DNA of 18,300 nucleotides, taken from Haloarcula sp. GTDB taxonomy: Archaea; Halobacteriota; Halobacteria; Halobacteriales; Haloarculaceae. The position numbers and the translations under genes are program-made. Positions 7,183 through 13,889 of this stretch are shown piece by piece. The stretch covers positions 1-18,300 of the forward strand of contig JAQCNK010000272.1 in the NCBI GenBank assembly GCA_028275075.1, given 5' to 3'. How positions within the stretch are numbered: the first letter of the stretch is position 1; each line of letters opens with the position of its first letter. The notes under the pieces were generated by a model. It was not told where the DNA came from. It did not search any database and was given only the letters and a program-made list of their open reading frames with translations.

Positions 7183-7995
7183 TCAGAGTTCGATCCGCTC
7201 AACGATCCGGTCGCCGTTTTCGTTGCTGTTGAGCGCCACGATGCGGATGCTCTCTTCGAGGCCCGAATCAGTTAGCTTGGCTTTCAGGAGGTTGTCGACC
7301 TGATAGACGCCGGCGGCGTTGTTCATCTCGATTTCGACCAACACGGGGTAGCCGTCGCCGTTGGTGAGTGACACTGTCTCGATAGCCTGACTGGAGACCG
7401 TGTTGATCCCGCGGCCCCCTCGCTTGTAAGGGATGCGCGAACGGCCCCGCTCCATATCCAGCGCGTCGGAAACGCGGACAACGCCGGCTTCCAGTGTGAG
7501 GGGCTCTTCCTCAGTGTGGTGACAGAGGATGGCGTGAAGGACCTCGCCTTTGACCCGGACTCGCTCGGCCACATCGTAATACTCCGCAAGCAGTCGGTCC
7601 AGCAAGTCGGCAGCCAGCGGAATCGAGTAGTAGGGGTGTTTGTCGCGGTGAACGACGTGGCCGATGTCGTGCAAAGTCGCCGCGAGCGCGACGATAACCG
7701 CCTCGTCGGCCTCCGCAAGGCCCTGTTGGGCGGCGCCGTTGAATTCGACACCCCCCTGTTTGAGCAGATCATAGAGGCAGAGAGCCCGGTTTCGGACGAT
7801 GCTGATGTGTTTGGTCCCGTGATCGTTATACTGCTTCCGGGCGACGGGGTTGACGTTCTGGGCTTTCAGATAGGCCTGCACTTCTTCGTCGGCGGCCAGC
7901 ATCTCCAAGACCTCGTTAACCCGTCCATCGGGAAACGCGTGGTCGGCGTCGGGATGGTAAATGCGGCCGCCAACCTCGTCGTCGATTTCACTCAT
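7183..7995 (-). CDS. HD-domain phosphohydrolase
   Basis: A 270-residue soluble protein of the HD metal-dependent phosphohydrolase superfamily. Visible metal-site residues are His59 and His63 (HGTKH), the His109-Asp110 pair with His113 (TLHDIGH), His159/His160 (CHH) and Asp187 (VSDALD), all in the expected order. The C-terminal third (from about residue 200) is a beta-rich domain of the VSLTNGDGYPVLVEIEMNN type. Substrate cannot be read from the sequence; nucleotides or phosphorylated metabolites are usual for the superfamily. The start is the ATG at 7995. Element B lies about 60 bases upstream, between this gene and the peroxiredoxin gene. Confidence 0.85.
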   Translation of the reverse strand: MSEIDDEVGGRIYHPDADHAFPDGRVNEVLEMLAADEEVQAYLKAQNVNPVARKQYNDHGTKHISIVRNRALCLYDLLKQGGVEFNGAAQQGLAEADEAVIVALAATLHDIGHVVHRDKHPYYSIPLAADLLDRLLAEYYDVAERVRVKGEVLHAILCHHTEEEPLTLEAGVVRVSDALDMERGRSRIPYKRGGRGINTVSSQAIETVSLTNGDGYPVLVEIEMNNAAGVYQVDNLLKAKLTDSGLEESIRIVALNSNENGDRIVERIEL

Positions 7996-8054
7996 ACCTA
8001 TACCTTACAGGGCCAGCGCGAAAAACCCAGGTCGCACAGTAGCGCAGTCGGTGT

Positions 8055-8136
8055 ATACTGTCGGCTGTACCATCACGGCAGCAATCGCCCAGCCCGGGGT
8101 GGGCGATTATCTCCACGTACGTACAGCCAACAGTAT
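8055..8136 (-). repeat. Palindromic element B, complete copy
   Basis: An 82-bp imperfect palindrome. The outer arms 8055-8070 (ATACTGTCGGCTGTAC) and 8121-8136 (GTACAGCCAACAGTAT) pair at 15 of 16 positions; the odd pair (C8062, A8129) becomes a G-U wobble in minus-strand RNA. The inner arms AATCGCCCA (8083-8091) and TGGGCGATT (8100-8108) form a perfect nine-base stem with an eight-base loop. Its last base is also the final base of the peroxiredoxin TAA stop, so it sits exactly at the gene's 3' end. It may serve as a terminator for that gene. Confidence 0.85.
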
Positions 8137-8621
8137 TAATCGTGACCAGCAGTGTCTCGGGCGGCCGCCACCACCTCATCGTAGTCGGGTTCGACACCCG
8201 GGTCGTCACTCACCCAAGCGTAGGTGACGGTTCGATCCTCGTCGACGACGAACACGGCTCGCTTGGCGAGGTTGTGGACGCCCAGTGCGGTGAAATCCAT
8301 CGAGATGCCGTAGGCGTCGATTATCTCGCGATTACTGTCACTGACGAGGGCAAACGAGAGGCCCAGCTCCTTGCGAAAGGCGTTCTGTGCGAATGGGGTG
8401 TCGATACTGACGCCGTAGACGGTGACACCCGCGTCTCCAAACTCGGCGAGGCGGTCGTCGAACGACTCCATCTCGTGGCTACAGACGCTCGTGAACGCGC
8501 CGGGAAAGAACGCCAGCACGACCGGGCCGTCCGAGACGGCGTCGGAGAGCGTGATGTCGGCTACCTCGCCGTTCGCGAGTGGTGCGGTAAACTCCGGAGC
8601 CTCATCGCCGACTGAAATCAT
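8136..8621 (-). CDS. 1-Cys peroxiredoxin (AhpC/TSA superfamily, redoxin fold)
   Basis: Reduces hydrogen peroxide and organic hydroperoxides in the cytoplasm. The 161-residue protein has the thioredoxin-fold start GDEAPEFTAPLANGE and the active-site motif PGAFTSVCSHE, with peroxidatic Cys47 and the preceding Thr. No other cysteine exists in the protein, so it must use an external thiol for recycling, as in 1-Cys or AhpE-like enzymes. The ATG at 8621 gives the family-typical start MISVGDEAP; the frame stays open 31 codons upstream into the divergent gene. Element B begins at its stop codon. It is divergent from the small gene at 8704. Confidence 0.92.
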   Translation of the reverse strand: MISVGDEAPEFTAPLANGEVADITLSDAVSDGPVVLAFFPGAFTSVCSHEMESFDDRLAEFGDAGVTVYGVSIDTPFAQNAFRKELGLSFALVSDSNREIIDAYGISMDFTALGVHNLAKRAVFVVDEDRTVTYAWVSDDPGVEPDYDEVVAAARDTAGHD

Positions 8622-8674
8622 ACGGCTATATCCGGGGTCGAGACAGATGAGTCCGGTGATCGCCGCGGTATCTC

Positions 8675-8681
8675 TTAAATA
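8675..8681. promoter_or_regulatory. Possible shared TATA element of a divergent promoter
   Basis: TTAAATA reads as TATTTAA on the other strand. It is centred 26 bases before the plus-strand ATG at 8704, which suits a leaderless transcript. In the other direction it would give the peroxiredoxin a leader of about 27 bases. No second TATA-like box is obvious in the 82-base gap. Confidence 0.35.
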
Positions 8682-8703
8682 GCAGGCCGCACAAACGGTG
8701 GAT

Positions 8704-8940
8704 ATGCCCGACACGATGGAGGTCTACACCGGGATCGAGGTGACGGTCGAACACGTCTCTACGCTGGCCAACGGCGGCGCCAGATTCAATATCACGGCCG
8801 AGGACGGCCGAAAGTGGCAGATCGACCTCACTCGGGGCGGCGAAATGGAGGTCGTGACGACTTGGCGCGATGGAACGCTCGCTGACCTCGACGTGCCAGA
8901 CTGGCTCGACGATGTCACCGCCCGACTCGTCCAGCAGTAG
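8704..8940 (+). CDS. Small conserved-looking haloarchaeal protein, function unknown
   Basis: A 78-residue acidic soluble protein that I do not recognise. It starts MPDTMEVYTG, and its pattern of short beta strands (EVTVEHVSTLANGGARFNITAEDG, KWQIDLTRGGEMEVVTTWRDG) suggests a small beta-barrel or sheet domain with a short C-terminal helix. The ATG at 8704 lies 22 bases beyond a TTAAATA box, supporting a leaderless start; ATG 8716 and GTG 8698 are alternatives. It diverges from the peroxiredoxin, which may hint at co-regulation, but no function can be assigned. A half B element and a T-run hairpin follow it. Confidence 0.65.
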   Translation: MPDTMEVYTGIEVTVEHVSTLANGGARFNITAEDGRKWQIDLTRGGEMEVVTTWRDGTLADLDVPDWLDDVTARLVQQ

Positions 8941-8958
8941 CGCGGCGCTGGCCCTGTC

Positions 8959-8993
8959 ATCTCTGTCGGCTGTACCAGTACGGTCGCATTCGA
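8959..8993 (+). repeat. Half copy of palindromic element B
   Basis: This stretch aligns with the left arm of B (8055-8087): CTGTCGGCTGTACCA is identical over 15 bases, and ACGG and the GC-A-TCG positions then match after short differences, about 27 of 33 in all. No matching right arm follows. It begins 19 bases after the stop of the gene ending at 8940. Alignment by eye. Confidence 0.55.
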
Positions 8994-9045
8994 CAGTGAT
9001 GACGGACAGACGGCTGTTGGGAAGAGCTGTAGCGTCCCCAAAACG

Positions 9046-9063
9046 CCGCGATTAGCGGTTTTT
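9046..9063 (+). terminator. Hairpin with T-run, probable terminator
   Basis: CCGC (9046-9049), loop GATTA and GCGG (9055-9058) are followed directly by TTTTT (9059-9063). The shape is that of an intrinsic terminator, and archaeal RNA polymerase also stops at T-runs. It would end transcription from the gene at 8704. Confidence 0.45.
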
Positions 9064-9106
9064 CACGTCAAAAGCTGTTCAAAAATACACGGCCAGACAA
9101 AAAGAC

Positions 9107-9113
9107 TATAATA
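9107..9113 (+). promoter_or_regulatory. TATA box for tatA
   Basis: TATAATA ends 24 bases before the tatA ATG at 9138, the usual spacing for a leaderless archaeal transcript. It is the best-looking promoter in the window. Confidence 0.55.
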
Positions 9114-9137
9114 GCAACCACATAAGGTCTCATTACA

Positions 9138-9422
9138 ATGTCAGGGACCATCGTACCACTGTTCCCAGGGGTGCCCGGCGGGGTTGAGCTACTAGTCATC
9201 CTCCTCATCGCTGTCCTCCTGTTCGGCGCCAACAAGATTCCGAAGCTCGCTCGCTCGACCGGCGAGGCCATGGGCGAGTTCCAGAAAGGCCGAGAGGAAG
9301 TTGAGCAAGAACTCGAAGAGATTCGCGAGGGTGGGGCGCCTGCCGACAGCGAAACCGCCACAACGGACGAGACAGTTGACGCTGCGGCGACCGACGAAAC
9401 GACGACCGACAGCAATAACTGA
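9138..9422 (+). CDS. tatA: Sec-independent protein translocase TatA
   Basis: Pore-forming subunit of the twin-arginine pathway, which exports folded proteins; haloarchaea send most secreted proteins this way. The 94-residue protein has a short N-terminus, one membrane helix at about residues 14-30 (GGVELLVILLIAVLLFG), the conserved FG hinge, the amphipathic helix ANKIPKLARSTGEAMGEFQKG, then an acidic tail rich in D, E and T. The pattern fits TatA/TatE better than TatB. No tatC is in the window. The gene is monocistronic with its own TATA box; a T-run at 9441-9445 after the stop could end the transcript before the tRNA. The halocyanin encoded nearby carries a Tat signal. Confidence 0.93.
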   Translation: MSGTIVPLFPGVPGGVELLVILLIAVLLFGANKIPKLARSTGEAMGEFQKGREEVEQELEEIREGGAPADSETATTDETVDAAATDETTTDSNN

Positions 9423-9456
9423 CCAGCTTTCTTCAGACCGTTTTTGAGTCTCGCTC

Positions 9457-9530
9457 GGGCGTGTGGCCTAGTGGACAAGGGTGAGGGGTTCCTAACCCCT
9501 AGAGCGCGGGTTCGAATCCCGCCACGCCCG
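9457..9530 (+). tRNA. tRNA-Arg, anticodon CCU
   Basis: A 74-base cloverleaf. The acceptor stem is GGGCGTG (9457-9463) with CACGCCC (9523-9529) and discriminator G9530. The anticodon stem is AGGGG/CCCCT around loop TTCCTAA (9489-9495), giving anticodon CCT at 9491-9493, which reads AGG. The T arm is GCGGG-TTCGAAT-CCCGC. The D arm contains CCTAGTGGACAAGG. CCA is not encoded and there is no intron. The 3' part of the gene is duplicated about 114 bases downstream. Confidence 0.95.
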
Positions 9531-9531
9531 T
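9509..9531 (+). repeat. Direct repeat, copy 1 (tRNA-Arg 3' end)
   Basis: These 23 bases, from the T arm through the acceptor end and one base beyond, recur exactly at 9623-9645. The arrangement is that of an attachment site (attL/attR) at a tRNA gene. Confidence 0.8.
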
Positions 9532-9568
9532 TACCGCCGAGCGACAGCGAGGCGTGTAACGGCACGGA

Positions 9569-9581
9569 GTTCGAACCCTGC
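9569..9581 (+). repeat. T-arm-like fragment between the tRNA repeats
   Basis: GTTCGAACCCTGC resembles a tRNA T-loop and 3' stem (GTTCGAA core) but has no acceptor stem. It may be a remnant of another tRNA end left by an earlier integration. Weak on its own. Confidence 0.3.
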
Positions 9582-9622
9582 AAGTCGCAGCGCCGAGCGA
9601 AGCGAGGCGAACGTCTTGCTCC

Positions 9623-9645
9623 GGTTCGAATCCCGCCACGCCCGT
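9623..9645 (+). repeat. Direct repeat, copy 2 (duplicated tRNA-Arg 3' end)
   Basis: An exact 23-base repeat of 9509-9531. No tRNA body precedes it, so it is only a 3' fragment. The 91 bases between the copies hold no gene, so any integrated element has been lost. It ends 25 bases before the halocyanin stop codon. Confidence 0.8.
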
Positions 9646-9669
9646 CTCGTTCGTTTCACTCACTCGCCG

Positions 9670-10137
9670 CTATTCGACGATAACGGCGCCGCGCATGCCG
9701 AACCCCAGATGCGGCGCGCAGTAGTAGAGGTAGGTACCGGCCGACTCGAACGTGTGGTCGAACTCGTAGCCTGCTTCGGTACTCTGCTCGCTCTCGAAGT
9801 CGCCCTGTTCGTGGACCACGTTGTGGCCGTTTCCGTTGCCAGTCCAGACCCACGTCACGGTCGTCCCGGGCGAAACGCGGATAGCCGGCGGCGCGAACGC
9901 GAACGCACCGCCGTTACCCTCGGCGCCGACATCGACCGTGACGCTGTCGCTGTCAGTCTCGTCCTGAATCGTGCCGTCGTAGTTCGACGTCTCGTTGAGG
10001 TACTGGTCGACCGCCTGTTGGGGACTTTCCGTCGCAGTTGGGGTACTCCCGTCCGAACTGCTACAGCCTGCCAGAAGCCCCGCAGTCGTGGCCACCGTGG
10101 CGCCGAGGAACGTCCGCCGACCCATATCGCGTGTCAT
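9670..10137 (-). CDS. Halocyanin-like blue copper lipoprotein
   Basis: A membrane-anchored type 1 copper electron carrier acting outside the cytoplasmic membrane. The 155-residue precursor has a Tat lipoprotein signal: twin arginines Arg7-Arg8 in GRRTFLG, a hydrophobic stretch, and the lipobox LLAGC with Cys25. A T/S-rich linker follows, then a plastocyanin-like domain with copper ligands His105 (GHNVVH), Cys140, His143 and Met148 (YYCAPHLGFGM). All four ligands are present. The start at 10137 (MTRDMGRRT) is preferred; ATG 10125 (MGRRT) is also possible. It is divergent from the photolyase, with palindrome A2 in the gap. The terminal oxidase or other partner is not in the window. Confidence 0.9.
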   Translation of the reverse strand: MTRDMGRRTFLGATVATTAGLLAGCSSSDGSTPTATESPQQAVDQYLNETSNYDGTIQDETDSDSVTVDVGAEGNGGAFAFAPPAIRVSPGTTVTWVWTGNGNGHNVVHEQGDFESEQSTEAGYEFDHTFESAGTYLYYCAPHLGFGMRGAVIVE

Positions 10138-10209
10138 AGTTCCAGATGATAGGTGGAGCGTCAAAACGCCACTCATTCACGACGGGGCTCGACCGATATC
10201 TACGTCCTT

Positions 10210-10291
10210 CTACGGGTCGACAGAACGACTGATAGAATTCGGCTCCGCAAGACCCCGACGAATATCTATCAGGGCTTCTGTCGACCCGTAT
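10210..10291 (+). repeat. Palindromic element A, copy 2 (A2)
   Basis: An 82-bp copy of family A in the gap between the divergent halocyanin and photolyase genes. Perfect 15-base outer arms lie at 10211-10225 (TACGGGTCGACAGAA) and 10276-10290. The inner arms TGATAGAATTCG and CGAATATCTATCA are shared with A3, with one extra base in the centre. Because both neighbours point away, it cannot be a terminator here; it sits in the promoter area of both. Confidence 0.9.
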
Positions 10292-10347
10292 CGGACGTGG
10301 GTTCATGACCGTAGAGCGCGAACCCGAAGGCATGCGAGGTGCTAGCC

Positions 10348-11874
10348 GTGACGGTATGGCTTCGGGGTGACCATCTGGTCCGACATCGTGGGCCGTTGGC
10401 TCGCCGGCCGGACGAACCCCTGTTGCTCATTGAGGCCGAGTCGTTCGCTCGCAAACTACCCTATCACCCGCACAAATTGACGCTGATCTTTGCGGCGATG
10501 CGGCAGTTCAGGGACACGGTGGCCGACGCCGGCCGAACAGTCCACTACCGGCAGGTCGAATCGTTCGGCGAGGGTCTGTCGGCCCACTTTGCAGACCACC
10601 CAGAGGACCGACTGGTAACGACAGCGCCACAGACCGACGGCGCCCGCGAGCGAATCGAAGCGCTCGTCACAGAGGCCGGTGGAAGCGTTGAGTTTGTCTC
10701 AGATGAGCGGTTTCTCTGCGAGCCAGCGCAGTTCGACGAGTGGGCCAGTGACGGCCGCTATCGCCACGAGGATTTCTATCGGTTCATGCGCCGCGAGACG
10801 GGGTATCTCATGGCCGACAGCGACCCTATCGGTGGCGAGTGGAACTACGACGACCAGAACCGCGAGACGCCACCCGAGGACTGGACCCCGGCTGAGCCAC
10901 TCAGCTTTGACCACGATGAGGTCGTCCACGCTACCGCCGAGTGGGTCACAGAGACGTTCACAGGCGGCTACGACGAGCCACCCTACGGCGGGGAGTGGGC
11001 CGAACCAGAGCCCTTCCGCTGGCCAGTCACACGTCGGCAGGCGGTGCGGGCACTGGACCACTTCGTCACACACCGACTGGCTGACTTCGGGCCCTACCAA
11101 GACGCGATGCGGGGTGACGAGTGGGCGATGAGCCACAGCCTGCTGTCGACATCGCTCAATCTTGGCTTGCTGTTGCCTGACGAGGTCATCGAGCGCGCTA
11201 TCGAAGCCTATGAGGACGGTGTTGCGCCGCTCAACAGCGTCGAGGGGTTCGTTCGCCAGGTGTTAGGCTGGCGGGAGTTCCTTCGGCACGTCTACCGCCG
11301 GGAGATGCCCACTCTCTCGACGGCCAACCAACTGGCGGCCGAGGAAAAACTGCCGGAGTTCTACTGGACCGGCGACACCGACATGGCCTGCCTCTCGGAT
11401 GTCATCGACGGCGTTCGTCAGCGGGGGTACTCCCACCACATCGAGCGTCTGATGATACTGGCGAACTTCGGGCTCATTTACGGTGTCGAGCCTGCACAGC
11501 TCAACCGGTGGTTCCACGCGGGTTACGTCGACGCCTTCCACTGGGTGACGACGCCCAATGTCGTAGAGATGGGACTCTACGGTGCCGGCGTCTTCGCGAC
11601 GAAACCGTACGCCGCCTCCGCGAACTACGTCGATAAGATGAGCGACTACTGCTCGGATTGTCCCTACTACAAGACCAAGACGACCGGCGAGAGCGCGTGT
11701 CCGTTCAACGCGCTGTACTGGGATTTCTTGGATCGCAACGAGAGTTCGCTGCGATCGAACCACCGCATGGGACTGATGTACAGCCATGTGGACAACAAAG
11801 GAGACGAGGAGTGGGCCGAGATACGCGAGCGGGCCGAGGAGATCCGGACGATGGCCCGTGAGGGTGAGCTGTAG
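10348..11874 (+). CDS. Iron-sulfur cryptochrome/photolyase (FeS-BCP, PhrB-like)
   Basis: A flavoprotein of the photolyase-related family (COG3046), whose characterised members repair (6-4) photoproducts with light or act as photoreceptors. The 508-residue protein begins MTVWLRGDHLVRHRGPL, the usual Rossmann start of the antenna domain. Four cysteines, Cys348, Cys435, Cys438 and Cys451 (ACLSD, CSDC, SACPFNALYW), match the spacing of the [4Fe-4S] ligands known from bacterial PhrB (350, 438, 441, 454). The FAD-binding half includes RQVLGWREFLRHVYR and the GYVDAFHWVTTPNVVEMGLY region. The GTG at 10348 is preferred; GTG 10339 would add three residues. The gene is convergent with the ABC1 kinase. 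Confidence 0.9.
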   Translation: MTVWLRGDHLVRHRGPLARRPDEPLLLIEAESFARKLPYHPHKLTLIFAAMRQFRDTVADAGRTVHYRQVESFGEGLSAHFADHPEDRLVTTAPQTDGARERIEALVTEAGGSVEFVSDERFLCEPAQFDEWASDGRYRHEDFYRFMRRETGYLMADSDPIGGEWNYDDQNRETPPEDWTPAEPLSFDHDEVVHATAEWVTETFTGGYDEPPYGGEWAEPEPFRWPVTRRQAVRALDHFVTHRLADFGPYQDAMRGDEWAMSHSLLSTSLNLGLLLPDEVIERAIEAYEDGVAPLNSVEGFVRQVLGWREFLRHVYRREMPTLSTANQLAAEEKLPEFYWTGDTDMACLSDVIDGVRQRGYSHHIERLMILANFGLIYGVEPAQLNRWFHAGYVDAFHWVTTPNVVEMGLYGAGVFATKPYAASANYVDKMSDYCSDCPYYKTKTTGESACPFNALYWDFLDRNESSLRSNHRMGLMYSHVDNKGDEEWAEIRERAEEIRTMAREGEL

Positions 11875-11879
11875 CGAGC

Positions 11880-11894
11880 GACCGGCGAGCGGTC
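11880..11894 (+). terminator. Small hairpin after photolyase, possible terminator
   Basis: GACCG and CGGTC form a five-base stem around GCGAG six bases after the stop codon. No T-run follows. The remaining bases to 12002 hold only small GC-rich inverted repeats. Confidence 0.2.
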
Positions 11895-12002
11895 CCGCGA
11901 CGGTGCGCAACGGCGACCAATGGGGCCACGAGCAGTGTCGGGAGTGGGCGGGCTATGGCTGTTGCCAGCCGTCGAGACGGTCACCAGATAGTTCCGGCAG
12001 TA

Positions 12003-13733
12003 TTACTCTCCGCTCTCGCGACTGCGCATCTCATGGCGGGTGAACTGCGGCGTCCCTAGTGTTTGCCCCTTCGACTGGCGGAACGACCATGCAAGAATCA
12101 GGTTGGCGAGCCCGGTCACTCCAAGCGCGAGCGCAGCCGATGGCACCGTCGCTATGGCGTAAAAAAACGCCGCCACAGGAATTCCCGCGGCCGCGACAAA
12201 GCCGACAAGTAGCCGCAACGCCATCTGTCGGGCGAGGCCGTCACCGTCTTTGAGCACGGTCGCGAGCGTCAGCTCCCCGCGCTCGGCGATATCGAGCGCC
12301 CGCTCAGCAGGGGACGCCGCCGTCACGAGCGAGCTGGCGCCACTTGTCACCGCCTTCTGAATTTCCGTTCGGATGGCTGTCCCGGCGCCCACTTCACCTT
12401 CTGCCATCACGTAGTCGGTAATTATCTCGATGAAGTCGAACTCGGGGTCGAGCGTGCGGCAGACACCCTCCAGCACTGTCGTGACACGCACCACGAGCGC
12501 CAGATCCTGTGGCAGACGCATCGGGAACTCGTATAGCTGGCTCTCGAACTGGCCGACTAGCTGTTCGACCCGGTACTCGGAGATCTCCTCGCCACGGAAC
12601 TGCTCGATGACGATTTCGAACGCCTCGGCCATCACCTCACGGTTCGCAGCCGGATCCAGGGCCCCCATCGCGACGAAGGCGTCCATCACCCGCTCAACGT
12701 CGTCACTCGCAAGCCCGACGTAGAACTCCAGCAGCTGATCGCGGGTCCGAGATCCGAGCCGACCCGTCATCCCGAAATCGTAGAAGACTAGCGTGCCATC
12801 CGCCTGCACCGCGAGGTTCCCGGGGTGGGGGTCGGCGTGGAAACGGCCGTCCTCGACGATCATCTGGATGTACACCTCTTCGAGCCGCTGGACCAGCTCC
12901 TCGCGGTCGATGCCCAGCGCGTCGATGCGGGCCACGTCGTTTATTTTCACCCCGTCGAGATACGTCATCGTCACGACGCGGTCAGTCGAGTGGCTCTCGA
13001 CGACATCGGGGATCGCAACGTCGTCCCTGTCAGCGAAACTCCCGCCGATCTCCCGGAGCATCCGGGCTTCGTGTGCGTAGTCCATCTCTTCACGGATGGT
13101 AGCCGCGAACTCATCGCTCAGGTTTTCGAGGGTGTAAGCCTGTGCGGGATCCGCCCCCCGAGCGAGCAGTGGTATCAGCGTCTCCAGCACTCGCAGATCG
13201 GACTCGACGCGCTCGCGGATGGCTGGCCGGAGCACCTTCACGGCGACGCGTTCGTCGCCTATTTCGGCCTCGTACACCTGTCCGAGGGACGCGCCGCTGA
13301 TTGGGTTCGTGTCGAACGTATCGAAGCGTTCGTCGACACTGTCGCCCAGTTCTGCTTCTAGGAGCGGCTCGACAGCCGACCACGGCGCCGACGGGACCCT
13401 GTCTTGTAGCTCCGCGAGGACCTCAATGTACGCTGCCGGCAGCGCGTCGGGTCTGGTCGACAGCATCTGTCCGAGCTTGATGAACGCGGGGCCGAGTTCC
13501 ACAAACGTCGCCTTGAGCCGTCGCGCTCGTTCGACGCGCTGCTCGCGCTGGATGTCACGGGAGCGACCGAAGAAAACGAACCGCTTGCGGTCCCTGGCCC
13601 ACGCCCAGACGAACGGGACGAACTGCCAGGCGACGACGATGGCACGCCACAACGCACGTAGGCGAACACCCAGACCGGACGGTCGACGGCCCCTCGACGG
13701 CTCTCTCGGCTCGACCGGCTCGGACTCACTCAC
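12003..13733 (-). CDS. ABC1/AarF/UbiB family atypical kinase
   Basis: A 576-residue atypical protein-kinase-like ATPase; bacterial UbiB and mitochondrial COQ8 relatives support quinone or prenyl-lipid metabolism. Visible family motifs are KLGQ (86-89), the loop SGASLGQ (146-152) in place of a kinase P-loop, VAVK with Lys166, FHADPHPGN (298-306) and the DFG motif (319-321, YDFGMTG). Residues 508-551 form two hydrophobic helices, probably a membrane anchor, followed by a hydrophilic tail. The start is a GTG at 13733. In haloarchaea a menaquinone-linked role is plausible but inferred. It lies downstream of the copper ATPase on the same strand, separated by palindrome A3 and a GC hairpin. Confidence 0.9.
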   Translation of the reverse strand: MSESEPVEPREPSRGRRPSGLGVRLRALWRAIVVAWQFVPFVWAWARDRKRFVFFGRSRDIQREQRVERARRLKATFVELGPAFIKLGQMLSTRPDALPAAYIEVLAELQDRVPSAPWSAVEPLLEAELGDSVDERFDTFDTNPISGASLGQVYEAEIGDERVAVKVLRPAIRERVESDLRVLETLIPLLARGADPAQAYTLENLSDEFAATIREEMDYAHEARMLREIGGSFADRDDVAIPDVVESHSTDRVVTMTYLDGVKINDVARIDALGIDREELVQRLEEVYIQMIVEDGRFHADPHPGNLAVQADGTLVFYDFGMTGRLGSRTRDQLLEFYVGLASDDVERVMDAFVAMGALDPAANREVMAEAFEIVIEQFRGEEISEYRVEQLVGQFESQLYEFPMRLPQDLALVVRVTTVLEGVCRTLDPEFDFIEIITDYVMAEGEVGAGTAIRTEIQKAVTSGASSLVTAASPAERALDIAERGELTLATVLKDGDGLARQMALRLLVGFVAAAGIPVAAFFYAIATVPSAALALGVTGLANLILAWSFRQSKGQTLGTPQFTRHEMRSRESGE

Positions 13734-13782
13734 TGGAGATAGCTCGGGGCTCAGCGCAAATGAACGTACTGGAAGCTTGTTA

Positions 13783-13798
13783 CGGGCGGAGACGCCCG
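13783..13798 (-). terminator. GC-rich hairpin downstream of the copper ATPase gene
   Basis: CGGGCG and CGCCCG form a perfect six-base stem with a GAGA (minus strand TCTC) tetraloop. It lies about 70 bases beyond the copper ATPase stop and may be that gene's original terminator, with A3 inserted before it. There is no T-run. Confidence 0.3.
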
Positions 13799-13808
13799 AG
13801 CAGTTCGT

Positions 13809-13889
13809 ATACGGGTCGACAGAACGATTGATAGAATTCGCCTCGCCGGACCCCGGCGAATATCTATCAGGGCTTCTGTCGACCCGTAT
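13809..13889 (+). repeat. Palindromic element A, copy 3 (A3)
   Basis: The best-preserved A copy, 81 bp with ATAC/GTAT ends. One extra flanking pair makes perfect 17-base outer arms, 13808-13824 and 13874-13890 (TATACGGGTCGACAGAA and its complement). The inner stem is TGATAG/CTATCA with TCGCCGG/CCGGCGA around a three-base loop. Its right arm lies inside the copper ATPase reading frame and supplies that gene's last codons and stop. Confidence 0.92.

Noticed and set aside
8622..8714. 31-codon extension of the peroxiredoxin
   Set aside because: It would overlap the divergent gene and its promoter; the family start is MISVGDEAP.
9444..9683. 79-codon frame through the tRNA-Arg gene
   Set aside because: It is a translation of the tRNA and its duplicated end, not a gene.
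11950..12010. Possible further B element at the ABC1 stop codon (TAATACTG as at the peroxiredoxin stop)
   Set aside because: Only eight bases agree, no second outer arm is found, and the rest does not align with B.
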